Origin: Diphasiastrum complanatum
Lineage: Eukaryota > Streptophyta > Lycopodiopsida > Lycopodiales > Lycopodiaceae
DNA length: 64,000 bases
Direction: 5' to 3'
NCBI GenBank assembly: GCA_029204225.1
Contig: CM055098.1
Span: forward strand, 19,499,303 to 19,563,302
The translations under genes were made by a program, and so were the position numbers. A model generated the notes under the pieces. That model was given only the letters and a program-made list of their open reading frames with translations. It was not told the origin of the DNA and searched no databases. Below, piece after piece: positions 1 through 11,500 of the stretch (within the stretch, counting starts at the first letter, position 1; each line of letters starts with the position of its first letter).

Positions 1-1238
1 TGAGGTGCTTGCCTCACAAGGGATTTGGAGGACCCACGCCCTCCTCTCTCTCTCTCTAGCAATTCATTTCTTCTTCTAACTTTTGGTGTTGTGAGGTGCT
101 TATGCAATTCTCCTTGTGTGATGTTTTCCATAGCCAAGTGTCTCAAGCTTTCATAGTTGATCTAGTATTCAAGTTAAGATACTCCATAGCTGGGTCTTGC
201 AAATCATCATGGTATTAGAGTAGGTTGTCTAGCCTGTGAGTCTGTGAGTGAGAGAAACTTCAGTGCTCAGATTCTTGAGAAGATTCTCATCTTCTACAAG
301 CACCTCAATATTGAAAGAGGGAGCTTTTGATCTACGGGTGTCAGATCAGGTTGAGTCTTGCACTGTTGGAGAGCTATTGGCAAGGAGAGTGGGATGGTCC
401 AAAACTTTCTAAATCTGGCTAAGTTTTGGGGAGTCTTTCTGGAGGAGCTTACACAAAAGTAGGGCGCACTTTCTGTAGGGGCTTCTGGTTTCTGTTCCAG
501 TGGGGTGTGGAAGTTCAAGATGGCTAATATCTTGATGGACAGGAATTGCTGGGAGTTGATGGCAGGTAGAGAGCCTATACCAATAGTTGATCCTGAATTG
601 AAGGATTGCATAAACAGGAGATAGAAAGCTCGTAGGATGATCAATCTTTTTGTCAAGGACAATATTATTCCTCACATTTGCAATGCAAAGGATGCAGTGG
701 ATGCTTGGACTATTCTGAAGTAGCCAGGCTTGTGTATTTGCAAAACAGGTTACATACTCTCAAGATGGAAGCAGGTGCAACAATTGGTGATCATATCACA
801 AAGGTCAAGGACCTAATGGACCAGCTTGCTTCAGTTGGAGAGACAGTAAGTGACAGGAGTATGGTCCCCATAGTCTTGAATAGCTTGTCATTCAACTATC
901 AAGACTATGTGATGTCACTTTCTGCTAGGGAGAAACTCCCAACCTTTGGGGAGTTATGTGGTCTTCTTTTACAGGAGGAGATGAGAAGGAAGAATCTTTC
1001 TGAAAGGGAAGATAATCCAGAACATGCATTTGCTTCTAAGAAGAAGCAAAACTTTCAGAAGAAAGGCGAAGGCAAAAGGAAGAACTCAAAGCAAAGCTTG
1101 GAGCAGCAGGTGTCCAAGTTACAGGTTGGAGAGGAGTCAAGCACCAATTCCTCATCCACAGCCAAGAGGAAGGGCAACTACAACTATTGTGGCAAGTATG
1201 GGCATTTTGCTTTTGAATGCAGGAAGAAGCAAATATGA
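1..1238 (+). mobile_element. Ty1/copia retrotransposon: LTR end, primer site and decayed gag
   Basis: The first about 205 bases look like the 3' part of a left LTR. A primer-binding site resembling TGGTATCAGAGC (here tggtattagag, 210-220) follows. A copia gag starts near 495-520 (VWKFKMANILMDRNCWELM), has a stop near 613 and another at 721, and shifts frame to 678-1238 (LVYLQNRLHTLKMEAGATI and TIGDHITKVKDLMDQL). It ends in a zinc knuckle whose first Cys is replaced (YNYCGKYGHFAFEC). No protease, integrase or RT follows, so the element is truncated. Confidence 0.8.
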
Positions 1239-1239
1239 T

Positions 1240-1855
1240 TCCGCGACATTAACCCTCTCAGGTAAACTCAAGATGAGCATTCTCAGCGGCTTGTAGGATG
1301 AGTTTAGTGATTTCATAAAGTACATCAGCTGCTGGGGTGCTGGGACTTGATGCTTTTGTCCAGATGCAGAAAGCTGAGCGAAGATCGTTTTGATCTTCTC
1401 TACATGTTGATCCAGCTCATTTCCATCCCATCACAAGCTCTGTAGCTGATTGTGGAGGTGCATGACCAACACGACTGTCCTCACTTCGTACTTTTGTTTT
1501 AGCTTCTCCCATGCTTCATGGCTGCCCTGACAATCTTCAATTTGCATGAGAAGTTCTTCATTTATGGAGGATACGATGATCGCCATTGCGCATTCATCCT
1601 TCCTTATCCACTCCGCTCTCTTTGGATCTTCCTCTGGAGGCTTCGGCTCTGTGGGATTGGTCACTGACATATCCCCTCGCCTTTTAGAAGTGTTTTTATC
1701 TTGAACTTCCACATGCGATAATTCGCGCCATCAAGATTGATCGTGATCGTCGCCTGAATTGTAGTAGCCATATTGTATCTAATGAATCCGCTCTGATACA
1801 ACGCAAAGATCAGTATTGGAAGAACAAAACATCTTTTGTATTTTGTTTTCTTCAA
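1240..1855 (-). pseudogene. Ty1/copia gag, N-terminal part
   Basis: Read on the minus strand it starts MATTIQATITINLDGANYRM, continues in another frame with RAEWIRKDECAMAIIVSSIN and HEAWEKLKQKYEVRT, and fades near 1240. This is the usual plant copia gag N-terminus (UBN2-like). It needs at least one frameshift. A primer site (tgtatcagagcgg on the minus strand, about 1787-1803) lies just upstream of the gag start. It converges with the plus-strand copia gag on its left. Confidence 0.8.
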
Positions 1856-2100
1856 GTGAGTCGACAGTGCAACGCGACATAGCGGCCTGACGCTCCTCTT
1901 ACAACTACGTTGTTCAGTATTGACAACGTTTTTTTCTCCTTTCTCTACTTGTATATATTCCTTTGATTTTTGTTCTATACTTATGTTCCACCAGATGGGA
2001 TTAAAAGACAGCTTAGGTAATCATTACAAGAGAGGTTTAGGCTAACTCTTAGTTAACTACATATCTCCTCTTGTAACGTTCCTTATGGCTGAGCGTGACA
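1806..2100 (-). repeat. Probable copia 5' LTR (minus)
   Basis: This stretch lies directly upstream of the minus-strand primer site and gag, where the 5' LTR should be. On the minus strand it would begin TGTCACGCTCAGCC and end beside the primer site. There is no second copy in the window, so the borders are estimates. Confidence 0.5.
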
Positions 2101-2636
2101 GTTTGAAACCTCATGACGGACAAGCTAAGGCTCGATAATTCGAGTCGCCCGACGGTTTGTTTGCTTAAAGTCCATCTTCAGCACTTGTGTAGGAATTCGA
2201 TAGTTCGGTGTCGATGCTGTGCCGATTTGTCGGAGTTCGGGGAATGCTAGAGAAGGGTTGCATGAGTTCACCATTTCTAACATAGCTAGTCGCAGTAGAA
2301 AGAGAGAGAGGACGAGAAAGTGAAGATGTAAAGAGGAAGAGTGGAATTATGCTGTTCCTCTCCTCTCCGTAAAGTTTTTTGAGGTCATCTTGGTGCACTA
2401 AACCAACTGTAGTGCACACCGCTAGATCTTAGACCTAACCGGTGTATCAATCTCAGACCTAAACTTGTTGAGCAAGCCTTTACAAATTTCGAAAAGGGCC
2501 CTCCAAATGTATAAGGTGTGGGAGAAATTAAGACCACATATATATTGGTAGGGCAACAATCGGCATAATTTCATACAGGTCTTACTGTTTATCAAAAGTA
2601 TGATTAAGAGAAATATGCATCAAGGAGAGTCCATGA
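2101..2636. other. No gene recognised
   Basis: This stretch holds no recognisable protein; an 84-codon minus-strand frame (2165-2419) matches nothing known to me. Confidence 0.5.
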
Positions 2637-2790
2637 GAGAGAGAGAGAGCCAAAAGGCATATAAGACTAGTAAATGTACATGTCAAGTATGTGGTAACAA
2701 TGGGAGCGTATGAAACGTCTCCAAAACGGTAACATAAATAACAAATCTAAAGCTATGAACTGAAATAGATGTGATGATTTATGAAACATG
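2637..2790 (-). repeat. LINE-type 3' tail ending in a (CT)n run
   Basis: A short (GA)n run is followed by ccaaaaggcatataagac and gggagcgtat. The same block follows a longer (GA)n run at 35067-35270. On the minus strand this is a 3' tail ending in (CT)n, the likely end of a truncated LINE or SINE. Confidence 0.55.
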
Positions 2791-3039
2791 TGGGAGCATG
2801 TATACTGCTAAAAGTCATGAGTGGGGTATGACACTATCATCCAATCCTGTCTTGCTGATTCTATAAAAGGATGTAATACGGGCCGCATGGAGGGCGAAGA
2901 AGTCTCCTCGTGATAAGTCGAGTAGCTCGTGTTGCAACATGGGTATGTGTGGGGCACTGTCTCCGATCTCTATGGGCAGGTAAGTCATCATCATCATCAA
3001 ATACTAGGTCTCGTCCTCTCCTCCTGGAGAAGAATATAA

Positions 3040-4560
3040 TAGAATATATTAATGTCTATAGAGTGCCCTTGGGCACATAAGACAAAGAAAAAGTACATCA
3101 GAATGGAGCATTGTCCATGCCGGACTTATTTCAACTAAAACTAAAACAGAAATTATAAAACAGAAATAAATAAAGCCAAAGCTTAACCTCTAGCTATGGT
3201 GAGGGTACAGAAACCGTAGCTTAACCACCAGCTACGCGGAGGAATAATACTCACTAACTGATAGAAAAAAACTGTGAGATCTGGTGTGAGGCACATGGAG
3301 GCCTATGGTGACGAACTCTGGATGGTCGAGGAATAGGCTGGAGCTTCGGTAGGCGAGCTGGAATGCCAACCTCACTGCCCGAAGTATCTTCTCTACCTCT
3401 TTTCTGAAAGAAAAGTGTAATATGTGGCTGGCTGTGGTCCACATCCTGATCAACCGACAGAAGAGAGGATCTCAACAAGAACATCTCTCGCAATAGCAAA
3501 CCAACACATCTCGCATCCGGATAAGTAAAGAAGGAACCAAGCGTGAGCGGAGTGTCCCGATAGAGACAATGGTATCTGCCTCTGATCTCATAGTAAGCTG
3601 GACAGATGAAAATAAAGTGAAACTCATCTTCAACCTCCTGTAGTGTACAACACTGACAGATCCGTAATGGTCGTGGTGTGTCTGTATATCTGCCTGTCTC
3701 AATAGCGAGCTGATGAGAAGAGACCCTTATCTGACCAATAGGGTAGCGTAGGCCAAAAGATAGCGCATGAGAGAGATAACTCGGTCTGATCGGAAGACCG
3801 GAAGCATCAAGGTGAAGAAAGTGAGTGTGGTAGAACTGAAGCTTAACCCGTGATGGATCCAGGTGAGACCAAACAATGAGTATGTATGCTCTGTAGATCT
3901 GTCGGCGAATGAAAGCATGAGTCCCATTTGGGAGGTCTGACATAGAAAATCCCCATCTATGTAGAAAGTCCGAAGCATACTGAAACCATGAGGACTTAGC
4001 CCTTTGCCTGGCCAAAGTGCGAGAAGATGTATAAGCCGCTACCACGTATATGGAAGAATCAAGCTGAGACTCTGTGAATGAAAGTGATGATCCTGAAAAT
4101 AGCCTTTACAATCAGGGGAGGAGATGCAAACTCCGCTAACATAATCTCACGAGGAACTGACTACTTGGCCCGAATCATCCGACTAAGCATGTGAATCTGC
4201 AACCGAGAGATGTCACACCAAGTGTCTCTAGATAAGCCTGGACACCATGTCTCTGCTGAGTATAGTGCAACTGGAGAAACAGGCGAAGAGAAGAGGCGAC
4301 AACGTGTGTCCGGGTCATGCACATAATAAGTAGAGGAAAATCTCTCCATCTGAACAAGAGTAGAGCGCCCCTTGTGGAGCCTAGCCAATGCAGCCGGTCT
4401 TAAAGAAAGCAATGAACTCGAAAAGAGAACACCGAGGTATGTGTAGGACACCACTATCTCTAGGAGCTGTCCATCAAAGTAGAACATAGTGTCTTTCATA
4501 TGCTGTCTGTTGGTGTTAAACACCATAACCTTAGTCTTACCAATGTTCTCTCTCTCTCTC
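3040..4560 (-). mobile_element. LINE 3' half (end of RT and C-terminal domain), 5'-truncated
   Basis: The minus strand reads [15 protein letters not shown] and SYTYLGVLFSSSLLSLRPAA (4530-4400), then SAETWCPGLSRDTWCDISRL, and in a second frame from 4045 RQIYRAYILIVWSHLDPSR and a Cys-His pattern (CQCCTLQEVEDEFHFIFICP, about 3590-3660). YLGV and the terminal C-C-H-C ribbon are hallmarks of plant L1-like ORF2 C-termini. The 3' UTR runs to about 3040. The EN and main RT domains are missing. A related LINE lies at 16320-20160. Confidence 0.85.
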
Positions 4561-4670
4561 AAGCCTGCGAGCTTGAACACTCTTGAGCATTCTAGCTCAC
4601 TTCTTAGAGTTGTTTTAGAGATTGGTAGATTGCTTAAGTACTTGGTAGCATACAAAGTTTTTATTATCAA

Positions 4671-5424
4671 TAATTAGATGTGCAAGCGGGAGCATGACTT
4701 CTTGTCATATTAGGGAAGTAGGCAACACTATTGATGATGATCAGGGAGACATTAATCCTAGGTAACTGTACATGACCATCAAAACCTATTGTTTTTTAAG
4801 TTGAAGGAGTTGTAAGTTGCATAGAAGTGGAAAGACGATATAAAGGCCATACCTTGGTCATCTCTTTCGGTTCCCAAAAGCAGTTTTTTCTGTATCATTA
4901 TACATTCAGTTGATTTTTAGTTCCATTTGATGATAATTTTTTCTTTTTGCAGTAAACATGCATACACAATAGATTTCTCCTATAGAAATCATTCAATTGC
5001 TTGTGAATATACTAAATTCTTCATTTTTGGGGGTGTGCCCCTATAGATTTCTTTAACAAGATCTTTAGACTTCAGTTTCCTTATCAAAGATACTTGATAC
5101 CATGATCAACTTTGCAAATATTGAAAGAGTTAATCATGAACAATTGTTTAGCTTTTAAGATTAAGAGAAGAGAATGAGAGGTCGTAGATTTATTGTACGA
5201 TTCCTTAGTCTATCTTGTCCAACAAAACTTTGTAAATGTTTTGCTAAATTGTAGGTTGCATGCCACCTCCATCAAAGAAATTTCTAAAGATAAGCAGATT
5301 TTGTGAAATTGCACAAAGATAGGTCAAACCTTGAAGAGCGTCAAGTTAGCAGAATTCTAGTCCTAATGGATTTCAAGGATATTTAAAATGCTAAAAATGT
5401 AGCATGTCAATGTTTTGTGTGTAG
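4671..5424. other. Spacer or intron upstream of the first visible PK exon
   Basis: AT-rich, no transposon or gene recognised. It was searched for the missing first coding exon (a frame ending near EPSK before a GT) without success. Confidence 0.5.
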
Positions 5425-5527
5425 GCACCTTTTGCTTTTTCGTCAATGACAAAAATTGTTGGTACATTGGGACCAAAGTCGCGCTCAGTAGAAACGATTG
5501 AGGCACTTTTAAAGGCCGGGATGTCAG
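5425..5527 (+). CDS. PK: Pyruvate kinase visible exon 1 (real exon 2)
   Basis: It follows an AG at 5423-5424 and ends before the donor gtttgg at 5528. It encodes APFAFSS then [14 protein letters not shown] and stops after the first base of a Val codon (phase 1). The seven residues before the Met show that an upstream coding exon should exist. The next intron is 15.7 kb. Confidence 0.9.
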
Positions 5528-8500
5528 GTTTGGTCAAGAACTTGCTTTTTGATGTATGTATCTTGATTCATCATTATTTTTGTTACATGACTATTTCAAC
5601 TATGTCGTCAACTGAAAATCTACATTACAACTAGTCAAATTATTTTGCTTAATAAGAAAATGAAATCTAGTGAATAATTACTCAATCTTGTGCATGAAAG
5701 TTTGTTTGCCTTTATTCAAATTTTACAAAGCTAATACAAAATGGGAGTAAAGAAACTCTTGCTAGTAGGCATGCTATCATTCAAAGCTTGTTTGAAGAGA
5801 GAGCTTGAAGATTATTAGATTTGTGTACATCATAGGCCAAGTGAAAGACCCAACAACTAATGATTGGGGAAAGTTAGTGAAAAATTGAATGGTCTGTGAA
5901 CTTAGCATCAAGACAAACTAGTTAGATGAGAAGATTACAACAACTTATATAGTCATCAACTAAGAAGTTTACGACAATTTATTACAAATTTCAAGGCACA
6001 ATTTACCCAACCAACCATTAAAGCTTCTCACAAATGACTTTGATTGCATTGAGAGGAAACATTCGATGATGCATTGGGTGGACATAAATACTTTATAATA
6101 GTTTGTTTATCCTTTAATCTCCAGTTTCTATAATTGGTCCCATAGGGAATGCTAGATTTTTCTACCAGGGAGACTAGGGTGTATACACCATGAGGAAATG
6201 GATGCTTTGGGGATGTGAATAACCTATGCATCTTTGGGATGCCATTATAGATGAACAAAAAAGTATATCAGCTCGGGTCATGATAAAAGGCAAGTTAAAT
6301 TTTTCTTATTCTATCAACTTTTTTACTAGAAGTAGTATGATGTTTTGATGTGCAATATGCATATGCAAAAGAAACGAGTGTAAGTGAAAAAGTTAGTAAA
6401 TTCTAGCAATTGAATTATGCAATATTAAACCTGGTTCAACAATAAAAAACTACATTCTAGAATCTCTTGGATTGTGGCATTTTGTAAATACTTGTTAACC
6501 CCGCTTAAGGGGAATATATATCATTTGGAATGTCCAACACAAATAGTTCAATACAGAGCTACAAAAGGTATACAATTGGTGATTGGGTTAAAATCTACTA
6601 AACCTTCATGCTACTTATAGTAAACTAGAATCAACCACTTCTATTGATAATGTTCTTACACATGTTCATTGACTAATAAATCATGGTAGTTTGTTTTCCT
6701 CTTATATTGACTTCATGGTGCTTGCAAGACAATGGATGAACAATATCTTAAAAGTACATTAGAACATTGGGGATGCGTAGAGAGTTATAGACTCAATTTA
6801 TGGATGTTTTATCAGTGAAGCATAAGCAATCTCCTACGAAGAATGATTAAGAGCATTTGATGTAATCAGTGGCTAAAGCCCTACAAGCAGTACCAAAGGG
6901 TCCTCCCCTTAAGAGCCCAAGCAATACCAACAAGCTGAATAATCAATGAATCACTAATGTCTAAATGATAGCCCTACATATTGTTACAAGTCACTATTTG
7001 TCCTATTTGTCCTTTAGTGGTCTCCCTGGTGGAATCTTCTGCAGAGATAGGGTACAGAGCTTTCTCCAGGCTTGGATTGCGTGACTTCATGGGGTTAATG
7101 CCATATTTAATGAAGCTGGGGCAATGTATATGTTTTTGAGGACCCAAGGAGCATTTTTTAACTTTTGGTCCAAGTACTCAAGTTTGGAGGGGCCCAACTC
7201 ATAATGGGGGGTCCATGGGGCAAGTGACCTTCTTCTCCAATTAGCACTTGGCTGTCCAATGCCAAGGCTTTTCATTTGCTTTTGTAACTCCTATGTAACA
7301 CATGGCTCTTGGCTGTTGGCTTTTGGATATTCCACATTGGGAACCATTGGCCTTTGGATTTCTCTATCTCTACTAGTATAAATAGGCGCCCTCTTTCGGC
7401 TGAAGAGGAGGAAGAGCCTGAAGAGGCTAGAGAGAGTGACAATGCTTATGTACATACATTCTTTGTATAGAGATTTGTCTCCATTGATATCCTACTTTGC
7501 TTCCACTAGTATGCATAATTTGTGATTGTTCATAGAACGTTAATCACTTAGTTCATTGTGAATGTTTCCGCTTCTAGTTCACATTGATCCCAACATGGTA
7601 TCAGAGCGGGGTGATAGGCTGCATAATTAACACTCATAGCCTTTTCTACATCCTGAAGATTATTATGCATATTGGAAGGTAGGCAGATGGGCGATTTTGT
7701 TTCAGCAAATGGAGTCTCGAAAGGGTGCATTTTTTAGCAGATTGGGCCCACTTTACAATGTCTTTGTGAGCAGGTTTGATGCAGATTTATTGGCACATTT
7801 TCTAGCCAGCTTTGACGCTGTTTTACAGACTGTTTGTGCGTTGATTTCCAGCCAGCTTTGACGCTGTTTTACAGACTGTTTGTGCGCTGATTTCCAGCCA
7901 GTTTTGACGCTGTCTTACAATCTGTTTTGCTGATTTCCAGCCAGCTTTGACACTATTTTACAGTATGTTTATGCGCTGATTTCCAGCCAGCTTTGACGCT
8001 GTTTTACAGTTTGTTTGTGCGCTGATTTCCAGCCAGCTTTGACGTTGTTTTACAGTCTGTTTATGCGCTGATTTCCGGACAACGCTGGAAATTAGTGAGG
8101 TGTTGGGTTTTCTTCAAAAGCTTGGATGCTATTCTCTTCAAAAGCTTTGAGTGAATAGGGTGCATTTTGAATCTTTAGCATACTTAATAATCTGCTCTTT
8201 CCAATTCTTCTTCCTTCATAAGTTGTTTATGATTGTGTATTTGTTGTCCATACTTGTTTCCAAATGCAAACATTAATGGGTGCAAATTTAAGTGATGAAT
8301 TGGATTCCTATTGGATCTTGTGTAGCTTTTTGGGTGATTTTTAAAAGAAGGACAGATCTGAAATTTGTCTTTTTAGGATGAATAATGGCTGTCTACACCT
8401 TAGAATCATGTTGGGGAATTCATTTTCTTGAAGAATGAGAAGTTTCCTACCATTTTCAAAGAATTCATCACGCTGGAATCTGTTTTCTCTTTTATAGAGT

Positions 8501-11500
8501 TGACTTTTTAGATCGGTTCTATGATCATTTTTACATAGAGAAAATCCTATAAGGCAGGTACGCATCATGGGAGAGAAATTGGTGGAACGCAATTCCATTG
8601 TTTGATTTGTTAGCAGGTATCTTGGAGTGAGCTTTGCTAGAGCACTTATGGTTGGGGTAGTGGCTGTATAATATACATGAACACAAACCTTGAATCCATA
8701 ACCCAAGGCAAAGCAAAATTTAAGTGATATAACCGAATGGAAGTTGGAGCAGGTTTCTAACTTGAAACTTTCCATGTGAAATCCTTTTGGGATTTTTTGC
8801 ACACAGGTGGTCGTAAAGAAGAAGAGTGCTGAACAAGTTAGCCAAAGTTGCTTTATGAGCCTCAGCTCAACCTATTTCTTGTTGCTGCATTTATCGGTTT
8901 AGCTATGTTATTACAGGATAAGCAAAAACACTTTGATGAATTCCATATCCAGAGTTCGATCTCAAATAGCTCTCCATGAAGTCTACTGGCCATAGATTAG
9001 TGGGTATCTACCAATCTCAATAGTATTCTTGTTTTATGCTAACGACTAAATCAGATGCATGTACAAAATGAAGGAATTCAGAAGCCTGATAAAAACGCAC
9101 TTAAAAGTCTAATTCAATTGTTATGGCATATCTCTCTTGAATCCTGAAGAATGCAAGACATGGTTTGGTTTTGGGATGCCCACAAAGTCCTGGCAATGTT
9201 GTTATATACTTAACTCCAGAAGAGTAAACTGCAACAATCATGTATTGATGAGGCCCTTATCATCTTACCCCCTTAGGAGGATGTTGGCAGCACATCTATG
9301 ATGATTTGACCGATAATAAGAACAGGGAGAGGCTGTTTGTTTAGAACAATATGTTGATCTTCCTGCGGAGTATCAATCTCTATTGTTGAGCCCTTCTACT
9401 CTGGAGGTGCAACTCAGATGGAAGTTCTATCATCAGAGTAGTCCATCTACATTGTTCTCTTCTTTTTGTAGTGGCATTGATAAGCTGACCAGGTAGTTCA
9501 CTGAAGCTGTTGCTACTGCTGCCGTTGTTGATTGAAGGGAGGAACTAAAGGAGTAGGGGTTTGAAGCCTCACTTGACTTGACTACCGTGTTTGATGTCTG
9601 AAATTGAGCTTGAACTCATTTATTGAAAAAATGGAGCATCTGTAAGCTCTATTTGAGTGGATGTTGTTGTAAAGAATATTACTTTTGAAGTATGAAACCT
9701 GGGAACTTATAGAGCCTTCAAAGTCCATGAAGGCAAAATCGGGTTTTGTTATCTGGTTGGTCAATGGATTTGAGACGGAGTCCGGACTACCTGGAGTTAT
9801 CTGAAGGTTCTGTTATAGAGGAAGAACAGGATCCTGTGAGCAAGTACCCTAGGCACGACAGACTGAAGACAATCTTCTTGGATGGTGTTTTTTTGGAGTA
9901 CTGCAATTTCTTCCCTATGCTTCGAGAAATTATTATATTCTTTATGGATTGAGAGATTCTAACTGGCAGTTGAGCACAGATCTCTATTCTTTACAGGTAG
10001 CTGTGACAAACTCATTGAAAGTGAGAAAAAGTCACTAAGTGTAGAGTTTGAGATGAAGGATTTCGAGGACCTACACTACACCTGGGAATTGAGGTTTGGA
10101 GACAAAACAAGAACCTTTGATGGGAGTAAAGCAAAATTATAAGGGAGAGTGTTAGAAGTCACTATTTGGCCTATTTGTCCTTTAATGGAGATTCCTCTGT
10201 TGATGCTCTGACTGTGAATTCGAGGTACCAGAAGGTACACCTTGGACGGTGCCAGGGGTCATCAAAGTTTATTTTCTCCCTGGGTGGAATCTTCTCCAGA
10301 GATAGTACGACAAGTACAGAGCTTTCTCCAGGCTTGGATTGCGTGACTTCAAGGGGTTAATGCCATATTTAATGAAGTTGGGGCAATGTATATGGTTTTG
10401 AGGACTCAAGGAGCATTTTTTAACTTTTGGTCCATGTACTCAAGTTTGGAGGGGCCCAACTCATAATGGGGGTTCCATGGGGCAAGTGACCTCCTTTTCC
10501 AATTAGCACTTGGCTGTCCAATGCCAAGGCTTTTCATTCGCTTTTGTAACTCCTATGTAACACATGGCTCTTGGCTGTTGGCTTTTGGATATTCCACATT
10601 GGGAACCATTGGCCTCTATCTCTACTAGTATAAATAGGTGCCCTCTTTCGGCTGAAGAGGAGGAAGAGCTTGAAGAGGTTGGAGAGACTAGAGAGAGTGG
10701 CAGTGCCTATGTACATACATTTTTTGTATAGAGATTTGTCTCCATTGATATCCTACTTTGCTTCCACTAGTATGCATAATTTGTGATTGTTCATAGAACG
10801 TTAATCACTTAATTCATTGTGAATGTTTTCGCTTCTAGTTCACATTGAATCCCGACACATATACTATCTAGAGTATCTCAATAGAACCTTTTTAGAGGTT
10901 AGGGTAACTTAGGGTAGTAGGAATGAGATACTGAAAGAGAGGACATAAGTAGTCTTCCAAAAGCAAAACAAATATCTAAAATGCATGGCACATCAACTAT
11001 AAATCATGCTGTAAATATATCTTTAATGTAGTGGACACATGATACTACTGTAAGTCAATGTATCTGAGATAGATGCAAAAACCAAAGAATACCAGAATGA
11101 TTCTGTAACTCTAAAAGCCCAAGATTGCAGGACCCCAACAAATGGGATATTCGATGCTAGTCGAATAGCCCAAGAGTACCACAAGCAAAGGACAACACGA
11201 TAACCATAGCAACAACTCGACCAACATCATAGGAGGCCAAGCGATATGCAGCAACCAAGAATGCCAAAAAACATGAAGCATAAATAGATCATCCTAAGAA
11301 ACAAGGACATATGTGTAACAACAAGGTCGTGAGCCCAAGGAATCCATAAGGCCATGAAGTTAAAGCAGCGACATCGCAAGATGTCCTCAAGGCCCGTGAA
11401 TACAAGATGGCATCAAACTAGGGTATTCGTAACACCCATAAGCATAAAGTATTATCTAAAAGAACTTGATTCATAAATGTAGTAGTAGCAAACCTAGGCA

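Larger units (their letters stand above)
6982..10857 (+). mobile_element. Complete LTR retrotransposon without gag-pol (LARD-like)
   Basis: Two direct LTRs (6982-7595 and 10150-10857) flank a 2.55-kb internal region. Both start TGTTA and end CA. The 5-bp target duplication CATAT is present on both sides (6977-6981 and 10858-10862). A primer site TGGTATCAGAGC follows the left LTR and a purine tract AAGGGAGAG precedes the right one. No gag, protease, integrase or RT frame is visible inside, so it must have been moved by another element's proteins. It sits in the first visible PK intron, in the gene's orientation. Confidence 0.93.

Noticed and set aside
7801-8081. Possible CRISPR-like array.
   Set aside because: The units are contiguous with no unique spacers, and the DNA is nuclear plant sequence within an LTR element.
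8341-8802. 153-codon minus-strand frame as a gene.
   Set aside because: It is antisense in the LTR element's interior and has no recognisable domain or conserved composition.
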